From an uncultured Bacteroidota bacterium (lineage in GTDB: Bacteria; Bacteroidota; Bacteroidia; Flavobacteriales_F; PHOS-HE28), in NCBI GenBank assembly GCA_902825795.1, contig CADECG010000016.1:1-41166 (forward strand): a stretch of 41,166 nucleotides of DNA. Reading direction: 5' to 3'. This document shows positions 14,250 to 21,518 of the stretch, piece after piece. The notes beneath the pieces are model-generated. The model saw only the letters and a program-made list of their open reading frames with translations. It ran no database searches and had not been told where the DNA came from. A program made the position numbers and the translations under genes. Every line of letters starts with the position of its first letter. The stretch's first letter is position 1.

Positions 14250-15794
14250 ATGAAACGCTCTGCCATCCTCTCTGCGTCGACCATAGTGCTCGTGCTCTCC
14301 GGCTGCCGCAAGGATCCCGTTGCGCCCGATGCTTCCGCATCGCTGCCCGTGCTGATGCAAAAGGAAGTGCTGGCGGAAGTGCCCAGCGGCGAACCCATGA
14401 CGCAGGACGAACTGGATCGCCGCGTGATCGGGCTGCTCGAAGAGCGCAACGACTTCCGGTGGGAATGGGTGGAGCTGCGCACGTTATGGAGCGCGGTGCA
14501 GTACAATGATCACAGTCTCGCGATCGGCTACAAGCCATCCGGCTACGGTGACATCAGCGACAAGATGAACGACATCGACCTCTCGGCACCTGAATGGCGC
14601 GCGGTGCACGATGCGCTCATCGAACTCATCCTGAAGAACCTGAATACTGGTGCGAAGGATCCCGTGACGCTGCGCGATATTCTCGTGGAGGACGACGCTG
14701 TGCTGCCCATTATCACGGTGCGCCTCACCGACAAGACGACCATAACAGCGCTCTACAATTTGCAGAACGTCCGCTACTTGGAGCCGCTCGACTACTGGCC
14801 CGCGAACGACACCGAACGCAGCACCAGCGGCTGCAGCCCGAGCACCACGGCCGTGAACGCTGCCGACCAAAGCACGATCACGCCGAACGCCCGCTTGCCA
14901 TGGAATTTCAACAACCATTCGGTGCCCACCGCATGGACCATGGCGCAAGGCAACGGCGTCACTGTCGGCGTCATCGATGCGGGTCTCAGCGCATCGCAAT
15001 CACTCCTCGGCGGCGACTTCAACAATGGCGACAGCAACGTGGGCCGCACGGTCACCACGGGTTACACGTTCGGTACCTCGGCCTATTCGAGTTGCACGCA
15101 CGGCAATAGCATGAGCGCGCTGGCCACGGGTCCGCGCAACAATGCAGGGGCACCTACGGGTGTCGCCTACGAGAGCAGTTTGCATTTCATCCGCGGGTGC
15201 GAGGACGTGGTGCTGGACAAGAGCAGCGAACGCACCGGGGTGAAGAACGCGCTGGTGGCCATGGGCAACAACGCTGCGGTTCGCGTAGTGAGCATGAGCA
15301 TCGGCACTCCCTTCAGCAGTAGTGTGCTCACCGATGGCGTGAACTACGCCTATGGCGCGGGCAAAATGCTGATGGCCGCAGCAGGCACCAGCTTCAGTTG
15401 GACCAGCTGGTGGGGCGTTGTGTATCCGGCGGCGCTAACCAAGTGTGTTGCCGTGACCGGCGTGAAAGAGAACGGCAGCAAATGCGGAAGCTGCCACGAC
15501 GGAAGCCAAGTGGACCTGACGATCCTTATGGAGCGCAACGCAAGCAGTTCGCGTAATTCCCTTGCGCTGCCAGCCAGTGGTGTCAACAGCACTTACATCG
15601 GTGGCAGTTCCGCCGCGACATCCACCGCTGCCGGTATCGCGGCATTGGTGTGGAGCGTGAACCCTGCGTTCACCAGAGCGCAGGTGCAGAACTGCTTGAT
15701 CACCACGGCACAATTCTATCCCAGTCCGAGCGGAAGTAAAGGCTACGGGAACATCAATGCTGCGGCTGCGGTGAACTGCGCGCTGGCGCTTTAG
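14250..15794 (+). CDS. Subtilisin-like (S8) serine protease lipoprotein
   Basis: This is a 514-residue protein with a lipoprotein signal (VLVLSGC, Cys19). A propeptide-like region runs to about residue 215. The catalytic triad of the S8 family is visible: Asp243 (VGVIDAGLS), His284 (CTHGNSMSALA) and Ser454 (GGSSAATSTAAG). Two usual features differ: the oxyanion Asn position appears as Thr380 (AAAGTSFS), and the Pro after the catalytic Ser motif is Ser458. Activity may be reduced or specialised. Several cysteines in the catalytic domain (282, 317, 399, 412, 415, 482, 510) could form disulfides. Its stop lies 3 bp from the convergent metG stop. An upstream ATG at 14199 is rejected because the lipobox signal starts at 14250. 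Confidence 0.85.
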   Translation: MKRSAILSASTIVLVLSGCRKDPVAPDASASLPVLMQKEVLAEVPSGEPMTQDELDRRVIGLLEERNDFRWEWVELRTLWSAVQYNDHSLAIGYKPSGYGDISDKMNDIDLSAPEWRAVHDALIELILKNLNTGAKDPVTLRDILVEDDAVLPIITVRLTDKTTITALYNLQNVRYLEPLDYWPANDTERSTSGCSPSTTAVNAADQSTITPNARLPWNFNNHSVPTAWTMAQGNGVTVGVIDAGLSASQSLLGGDFNNGDSNVGRTVTTGYTFGTSAYSSCTHGNSMSALATGPRNNAGAPTGVAYESSLHFIRGCEDVVLDKSSERTGVKNALVAMGNNAAVRVVSMSIGTPFSSSVLTDGVNYAYGAGKMLMAAAGTSFSWTSWWGVVYPAALTKCVAVTGVKENGSKCGSCHDGSQVDLTILMERNASSSRNSLALPASGVNSTYIGGSSAATSTAAGIAALVWSVNPAFTRAQVQNCLITTAQFYPSPSGSKGYGNINAAAAVNCALAL

Positions 15795-15797
15795 CGC

Positions 15798-17888
15798 TCA
15801 ACGCACTTCGCTTCCGGCTGGCATCGCCTCCCCGGGCTGCACGAAACGCAGTTGGCCTTCGGCGTTTTCGGCCATCAGCACCATGCCTTGGCTCTCGATG
15901 CCCTTGAGCTTGCGGGGTTCCAAGTTGCAGAGCAACAGCACCTGCTGACCCGGCAATTGCTCCGGTGCGAAGTGCAACGCGATACCGCTGACAACAGTGC
16001 GCGGTTGCGCCTCGCCGATATCGATGGTGAGCTTCAGCAGCTTGTCGGCCTTCGCGACTTTCTCCGCCGCAGTGATGGTGCCGATGCGCAGATCGAGCGC
16101 ACTGAACTGCTCGAAGTGGATGTTCGGTTTCGCGGCGGCAGGAGCGTGCGCAGGCTTGTCGGCGGGTGCGGTCTGTTCCACTGGTCGGTTGGCATGAAGG
16201 CGTTCCACTTCCGCCGCGATGGCGGCATCGTCGATCGGTTTGAACAAGTGCTCGGGTTTGCCCAACAGCGAACCGGGCTTGATCAGATCGGCGCGCAGTG
16301 CATCGTCCCAATTCAACTCGCCAAGACCGAGCATGGCGCGCAACTTCCGCGCGGTGAAAGGAAGGAAGGGTTCGAGCACGACACTGAGCGCACCCGTGAT
16401 CCGTAGGCTGTTGAAGAGCACCGTGCGCACGCGCTCGGGATCGGTCTTCTCCAACTTCCACGGCTCGGTATCGGTGAGGTACTTGTTGCCGAGACGGGCT
16501 ACTTGCATGGCACTGGCCAGCGCATCGCGGAATCGGAAACGATCCACTTCATCCGCCACCTTCGCGGGTAGCGGGTTCAGTTCAGACCATAGTAGAACGT
16601 CTTGTTCATTGCCGCTGGACGGCTGCGGCACTGTGCCATCGTAGTACTTGTGGCAGAGCACGAATACGCGTTGAACGAAGTTGCCGAGGATACTGACCAG
16701 TTCGTTGTTGTTCTTGTCCTGGAAATCCTTCCACGTGAACTCACTGTCCTTGAACTCGGGGAAGATGCTCGCAAGCGCGTAGCGCAACTCGTCCTGTCGT
16801 CCCGGCCAACGTTCGATGTATTCGTGCAACCACACGGCCCAATTGCGACTGGTGCTCAGCTTCTGTCCTTCGAGGTTGAGGAATTCGTTGGCGGGTACGT
16901 TCTGCGGCAGCACGAAACCGCCGTGCATCTTCAACAGGATCGGGAAGATGATGCAGTGGAATACGATGTTGTCCTTGCCGATGAAGTGCAGCAATCGCGT
17001 CTCATCGCTCTTCCACCACTTCTCCCATTCCACACCCTTATCCTTCGCCCATTGCTTGGTCGCGGTGATGTATCCGATGGGCGCATCAAGCCACACATAC
17101 AGCACTTTGCCGTCCGCGTTGGGTAGCGGTACCGGCACGCCCCAATCGAGATCGCGCGTCATCGCGCGCGGACGCAAACCGTCCTTCAGCCAACTGTTGC
17201 ATTGTCCCAGCACTTGTGGTTTCCACTCGCTGGCATCGTGTTGCTGCTCGCCGTCAAGCACTCCGGTGTTGATCCAATCCTCAACCCATTTCTGCGAACG
17301 CTCCATGGGTAGATACCAATGCTTCGTGGGCTTCAGCACGGGTGCGCTACCGCTCAGTGTGCTGCGCACGTCCTTCAGTTCTTTCGGGCTCAGCGCGGTG
17401 CCGCACTTTTCGCACTGATCGCCATAGGCCTCGGTGTTGCCGCACACCGGACACGTCCCCTTGATGTAGCGATCGGCGAGGAACTGTTTCGCCTCTTCGT
17501 CATAGTACTGCTGCTCCTCTTGCTCAGTGAACGCGCCGTTCTTGTGCAGTTGCAGGAAGAAGTCCTGACTGGTCTGCCTGTGCAGATCGGCGCTGGTGCG
17601 GTGGTAGATGTCGAAGTGGATGCCGAAGTCCGTGAAGGCCTTGCCCATCATCGCGTGGTACTTGTCAACAATAACGCGCGGCCTGGTGCCTTCCTTCAAC
17701 GCACGGATGGTGATCGCGGCGCCGTGCTCATCGCTACCACAAACGAAGAGCACTTCCTTGCCACGTGACCTCAAACAACGCACATAGATGTCGGAAGGCA
17801 GGTAAGCCCCTGCGATATGCCCGATGTGCAATGGACCGTTCGCGTAGGGCAACGCAGCGGTAACGGTTGTTCGTTTGATCTCCTTCAC
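15798..17888 (-). CDS. metG: Methionyl-tRNA synthetase
   Basis: This is a 696-residue enzyme that charges tRNA-Met. The class I HIGH motif is at 21-24 (PLHIGH). The zinc knuckle is CPVCG...CEKCG, and the KMSKS loop appears as KLSTS (GQKLSTSRNWAVWL), as is usual in this phylum. After the anticodon-binding helices and a Pro/Ala linker, the last 110 residues (FSALDLRIGTITAAEK ... NLEPRKLKGIESQGMVLMA) are the C-terminal tRNA-binding/dimerisation domain. The frame is open to 17978, but that would run into the divergent carboxypeptidase gene. GTG at 17888 gives the expected N-terminus MKEIKRTTVTAALPYANG and leaves a 62-bp divergent promoter region. Confidence 0.95.
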   Translation of the reverse strand: MKEIKRTTVTAALPYANGPLHIGHIAGAYLPSDIYVRCLRSRGKEVLFVCGSDEHGAAITIRALKEGTRPRVIVDKYHAMMGKAFTDFGIHFDIYHRTSADLHRQTSQDFFLQLHKNGAFTEQEEQQYYDEEAKQFLADRYIKGTCPVCGNTEAYGDQCEKCGTALSPKELKDVRSTLSGSAPVLKPTKHWYLPMERSQKWVEDWINTGVLDGEQQHDASEWKPQVLGQCNSWLKDGLRPRAMTRDLDWGVPVPLPNADGKVLYVWLDAPIGYITATKQWAKDKGVEWEKWWKSDETRLLHFIGKDNIVFHCIIFPILLKMHGGFVLPQNVPANEFLNLEGQKLSTSRNWAVWLHEYIERWPGRQDELRYALASIFPEFKDSEFTWKDFQDKNNNELVSILGNFVQRVFVLCHKYYDGTVPQPSSGNEQDVLLWSELNPLPAKVADEVDRFRFRDALASAMQVARLGNKYLTDTEPWKLEKTDPERVRTVLFNSLRITGALSVVLEPFLPFTARKLRAMLGLGELNWDDALRADLIKPGSLLGKPEHLFKPIDDAAIAAEVERLHANRPVEQTAPADKPAHAPAAAKPNIHFEQFSALDLRIGTITAAEKVAKADKLLKLTIDIGEAQPRTVVSGIALHFAPEQLPGQQVLLLCNLEPRKLKGIESQGMVLMAENAEGQLRFVQPGEAMPAGSEVR

Positions 17889-17950
17889 GGTGTCGAGAAC
17901 TCGCTCGATCGGAGCGAAGAGCGCGCAAGATAGCCGTGCATCTTCGCCCC

Positions 17951-18901
17951 ATGAACGCGCTGCAACGCCCGCCTGCATTGAAGCCCGGTGACACGATCGC
18001 CATCGTGCCGACCGCGCGAGCGATCACCATCGAGGAATTGCAGGACGGTATCGCATTGGCGGAGAGCTGGGGACTGCGGGTGAAGTTGGGCGATGGCATC
18101 GGTCGGAAACACTTCCAGCAAGCGGGCACGGCGAAAGAGCGGGCGGCCGATCTGCAAGCCGCTATCGACGACCCGCAGGTAAAGGCGATCTGGTGCGCGC
18201 GCGGTGGCTACGGCACGGTGCATCTCATGGAGCACCTGCGGCTGTCTCCGTTGAAACGCAGCCCGAAGTGGTTCGTGGGCTTCAGCGACATCACCGTGCT
18301 GCACAATGCGCTGCACAACATGGGCCTGTGCTCACTGCACGCCCAAATGCCCTTCATGATCGCCACGAAGAGCGAAGACTGCCGGGAGACATTGCGGAAA
18401 GCGTTGTTCGGGGAAGGGTTCGAGATCGCGAGTGGCGGGGTAGGAGCGGCAATTGCTAACGATGTTGTTGCTCACAGCACGGGCTCATGCGAAGGCGTAC
18501 TTACCGGTGGCAATCTCTCCTTGCTCTACGCACTGCGCGGCACGCCTTACGATATCGACCCCGCAGGCAAGATCCTGTTCATCGAAGATCTGGATGAACT
18601 GTTGTACCACTTGGACCGCATGGCCATGAACCTGCGCCTCGCAGGTTGGTTCAAGAATTTGGAAGGCTTGATCGTGGGCGGCATGAGCGATATGCACAAC
18701 AAAGACGAGAGCGACCCCTTCGGCGCCGATGCGAAAGAGATCATCCTGCGGGCTACGGAGGGCACTGACTATCCTGTGTGTTTCAACTTCCCCGCCGGGC
18801 ACATCGCGGATAATCGTGCGCTGGTCGTGGGTGCAAAAACAAAGCTCAGCGTCACCGATACCGGTGCAACGCTGAGCTTCGGTCCTGCACGGACCTCCTA
18901 A
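17951..18901 (+). CDS. LD-carboxypeptidase (S66 family)
   Basis: This is a 316-residue enzyme expected to cut the terminal D-Ala from peptidoglycan tetrapeptides during muropeptide recycling. The S66 triad is visible: Ser112 (VGFSDITVLHNAL), Glu212 (LFIEDLDELL) and His284 (FPAGHIADN). The CARGGYGT segment at 82-89 is a family hallmark. No signal peptide is present, so it acts in the cytoplasm. ATG at 17951 gives the normal family start; the in-frame ATG at 17936 is possible. Its stop overlaps the convergent DUF4412 gene by 4 bp. Confidence 0.92.
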   Translation: MNALQRPPALKPGDTIAIVPTARAITIEELQDGIALAESWGLRVKLGDGIGRKHFQQAGTAKERAADLQAAIDDPQVKAIWCARGGYGTVHLMEHLRLSPLKRSPKWFVGFSDITVLHNALHNMGLCSLHAQMPFMIATKSEDCRETLRKALFGEGFEIASGGVGAAIANDVVAHSTGSCEGVLTGGNLSLLYALRGTPYDIDPAGKILFIEDLDELLYHLDRMAMNLRLAGWFKNLEGLIVGGMSDMHNKDESDPFGADAKEIILRATEGTDYPVCFNFPAGHIADNRALVVGAKTKLSVTDTGATLSFGPARTS

Positions 18902-19539
18902 TTCCGCTCGAACTTGTTGTAGTCGCCGGGCACTTCGAACAAGGTGGCCTTTTGCACGCCCTTGGTAACCTTGGTCACTTCCAGTTTGCTCACCTCGCTG
19001 CCGTCGAGCTTCTGCTCAACACCCAGCATGGGGAATACACCGGTGGCGCCATCGATCTCCAAGAAGAATACAGCTTGCTCGTCCTTGCGGTTCAGGGTTT
19101 CCAGCAGCGGCACGAAGAACGTGAACTCGTCGGCGGCCACCCAATAGGTAATGGTGCGGTCCTCGGTTGCGCTCTTCACCACCCATTTCTCACACTTGTA
19201 GCCCGCGATGTCTTTCATCTCTCCGGTCTTCTTTACTTCGGTCTTCACGTCCTTGGGCAGGCGCATATTGGGGACATCCATGTAGAGCTTGCGCTCAGGG
19301 CTAAGGGCATACACCGTGCGGTCTTTGGTGTCCACGAGCATGATGCCCTGTACCTCACCGCGGGAGTTGATCTCCTCGATCCGCACATGGTCGCCCTTCA
19401 CATAGTACTTGTAGTTGGTTACCACCGGACCTGTGGTCTTGGTGAACTCAATGGTGCCCTCAAAGGCTTGGGCGTTAGCGGCATAAGCCACCGTTGCACC
19501 AAGTGCGAGGGTGAAAAGAGGGCGGAGGATCGCTTTCAT
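18898..19539 (-). CDS. Exported DUF4412-domain protein
   Basis: This is a 213-residue protein with a signal peptide (about residues 1-23, ending NAQA). The mature part from FEGTIEFTKTTGP is the beta-rich DUF4412 fold: YYVKGDHVRIEE, LVDTKDRTVYALSPERKLYMDV and AGYKCEKWVVKS are typical blocks. Related proteins resemble outer-membrane lipoprotein carriers in shape, but the function is unknown. It is convergent with the LD-carboxypeptidase and divergent from yraN. Confidence 0.82.
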   Translation of the reverse strand: MKAILRPLFTLALGATVAYAANAQAFEGTIEFTKTTGPVVTNYKYYVKGDHVRIEEINSRGEVQGIMLVDTKDRTVYALSPERKLYMDVPNMRLPKDVKTEVKKTGEMKDIAGYKCEKWVVKSATEDRTITYWVAADEFTFFVPLLETLNRKDEQAVFFLEIDGATGVFPMLGVEQKLDGSEVSKLEVTKVTKGVQKATLFEVPGDYNKFERN

Positions 19540-19577
19540 GTGGATGGTCTTACCGTTCCGTTGAGCCTTTCTGTTGC

Positions 19578-19600
19578 CGGCCGCTCGGCCATTGCGGCCG
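19578..19600. other. GC-rich inverted repeat between divergent genes
   Basis: CGGCCGC and GCGGCCG, 7 bp each, flank a 9-base loop. It sits 38 bp upstream of the DUF4412 gene and 73 bp upstream of yraN. It could be a regulator site; no T-run follows, so it is not a terminator. Confidence 0.4.
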
Positions 19601-19672
19601 AAAGTTCCCGACTTTTGGGGCCTTCAACGCGGCTTTCGTCGATGGGTTACGCACAGGCCGTCGTTGTTTTCA

Positions 19673-20038
19673 ATGGCAGAGCATCTCGAAACGGGCGCAG
19701 GCGGAGAGCAACTGGCATGCCGCTACTTGGAAGAGAAGGGCTACCGCATTCTTGAGCGCAACTGGCGCTCGGGCCAGAATGAACTGGACATCATCGCCAC
19801 CAACAAGCAATTCCTGGTGATCGTGGAGGTGAAGACCCGCCGCAGCAGCAAGTGGGGCGAGCCGGAGATGGCCGTGAACAAGGCCAAGCGGGCCGGGATC
19901 ATGCGCGCAACGCAGAACTACTTGAACAAGACCGGCAATGAATTGGAGGTGCGCTACGATATCGTAAGCGTGACCATGGGCCCCGGCGAACCACAGATCG
20001 AACACATTCCCGACGCATTCTATCCCACCCTACGATGA
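19673..20038 (+). CDS. yraN: YraN/UPF0102 family endonuclease-like protein
   Basis: This is a 121-residue small protein of the UPF0102 family with a PD-(D/E)XK nuclease-like core. The visible blocks are GEQLACRYLEEKGYRILERNWR, GQNELDIIA and FLVIVEVKTRRSSKWG, giving the acidic and Lys residues expected of this fold. Family members have been linked to Holliday-junction or DNA processing, with the cellular role unclear. ATG at 19673 gives the standard start. Its stop overlaps the start of the pseudouridine synthase gene (ATGA), so the two are probably co-translated. Confidence 0.9.
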   Translation: MAEHLETGAGGEQLACRYLEEKGYRILERNWRSGQNELDIIATNKQFLVIVEVKTRRSSKWGEPEMAVNKAKRAGIMRATQNYLNKTGNELEVRYDIVSVTMGPGEPQIEHIPDAFYPTLR

Positions 20039-21390
20039 AGTCCCGCAAACCCGCCCGCCGAGATGGCGGCCGCTCCAGCGAGCGCAGCCCACGCCCCGCA
20101 CGTTCCACCGACCGCAGTGGTCCACCCCGCCAAGGTCGAGGCGACGACGAGCCTCGTCCTCGCCGCGCTGCGGATGACCGGGAGCCACCGCCTCGACCAA
20201 CGCGGAACCGTGATGCAGGAGCGCGGCCACCGCGGGAAGGAGATCGTCCCTATCGTCGACCGACCGATGATCGCGGCGAGCGCCCACGGCCAGCGCGCAG
20301 CGATGACCGACCACGCCGCGAACAGAGTGACCGCACTGAGCGTCCCTCGCGCGGAAGGCCGACCGACCGACCCTCATTCGGCGGTGATCGACGCGGCAGC
20401 GATGATCGTTCGTCAGGTGGCCGCCCGCCACGCCGCGATGGTGATCGTCCGAACTATCGTGATCGCGGTGCCAGCAGTGACCGCCCCAGCTATGATCGCA
20501 AGCCACGCCGAGCCGAGGAAGGAGGTGATGATGCACGCCGTTCGTTCCGCTCTGGGCCGGGCGGCAGGAGCGGTGGCGAACAACGTCCATTCCGTTCGCG
20601 CACATCCCCTGATCGCGAGTACACCCGAAATCGCACCGGTCAAGGCGGACGCCCACCTGCCCGCAAACAGGAACAGATCCCTGGACAGGTCAGGCTGAAC
20701 CGCTTCATTGCGAACAGCGGCATTTGCAGCCGGCGCGAGGCCGATGATCTGATCATTGCCGGTACCGTTCAGGTGAACGGCAAGGTCGTTACGGAACTGG
20801 GTACCAAAGTGGGCCCGGACGATGTGATCCACTATGGTGGCCAGCGCATCAGTATGGAGAAGAAGCGCTATGTACTGATCAACAAACCCAAGGACACCAT
20901 TACCACCACCGACGATCCCATGGACCGCCGCACGGTGATGTCCTTGGTGAGTGCTGCTTGCCCCGAAAGGCTCTATCCCGTGGGTCGATTGGACCGCAAC
21001 ACCACGGGCGTACTGCTGCTAACCAATGATGGTGATCTGGCCAAGAAACTCACTCACCCTAGCCACGGGGCAGAGAAGATCTACCACGTGACTTTGGACA
21101 AGAACGTAACGGCGAAGGACCTGCGGCAGTTGGTGGACGGCATAGCCTTGGAAGATGGTCCTTCCGCAGCCGATGAAGCCAGTTACGTGGGCGACAGCAA
21201 GAGCGAAGTGGGGCTAAAACTGCACATGGGCCGCAACCGGGTTGTGCGCCGCATGTTCGAAGCCATGGGCTACGAAGTGGTGAAACTGGACCGGGTGTTG
21301 TTCGCCGGGCTCACCAAGAAGGATCTGCAACGCGGGCATTGGCGCCACCTCAGCGATAAGGAGGTGACCTTGCTGAAGAGGACGAAATAA
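20035..21390 (+). CDS. RluB/RsuA-family pseudouridine synthase with long Arg/Asp-rich N-terminal extension
   Basis: This is a 451-residue protein. Residues 1 to about 215 are a low-complexity extension of Arg, Asp, Pro, Ser and Gly (recurring DRP, RPS, DDR and PPR units) that should be disordered and bind RNA by charge. The S4 RNA-binding domain starts at about 218 (QVRLNRFIANSGICSRREADDLI). The catalytic domain follows, with GRLDRNTTG and catalytic Asp320. The enzyme should convert a uridine in large- or small-subunit rRNA to pseudouridine. Bacteroidota homologues often carry such heads, but this one is nearly half the protein. The start overlaps the yraN stop. Confidence 0.9.
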   Translation: MKSRKPARRDGGRSSERSPRPARSTDRSGPPRQGRGDDEPRPRRAADDREPPPRPTRNRDAGARPPREGDRPYRRPTDDRGERPRPARSDDRPRREQSDRTERPSRGRPTDRPSFGGDRRGSDDRSSGGRPPRRDGDRPNYRDRGASSDRPSYDRKPRRAEEGGDDARRSFRSGPGGRSGGEQRPFRSRTSPDREYTRNRTGQGGRPPARKQEQIPGQVRLNRFIANSGICSRREADDLIIAGTVQVNGKVVTELGTKVGPDDVIHYGGQRISMEKKRYVLINKPKDTITTTDDPMDRRTVMSLVSAACPERLYPVGRLDRNTTGVLLLTNDGDLAKKLTHPSHGAEKIYHVTLDKNVTAKDLRQLVDGIALEDGPSAADEASYVGDSKSEVGLKLHMGRNRVVRRMFEAMGYEVVKLDRVLFAGLTKKDLQRGHWRHLSDKEVTLLKRTK

Positions 21391-21518
21391 GTCCAGCGAC
21401 TTTCCTGCTGCGCATACCGATGTGCCCTCCCGGCACGTTCTCTGCCCACACGTGCCTGTGGAGGAACGGCCGCCACTGTGCGTGAACTGGCCGGAGCCTC
21501 CCGGTACTTTTCGAGATC

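Noticed and set aside
20063-20698. Second long open frame (211 codons) over the Arg/Asp-rich head of the pseudouridine synthase, and a 208-codon antisense frame
   Set aside because: Both are produced by the GC-rich Arg/Asp/Pro codons of the real gene. Neither shows a known domain, and they end with the low-complexity region.
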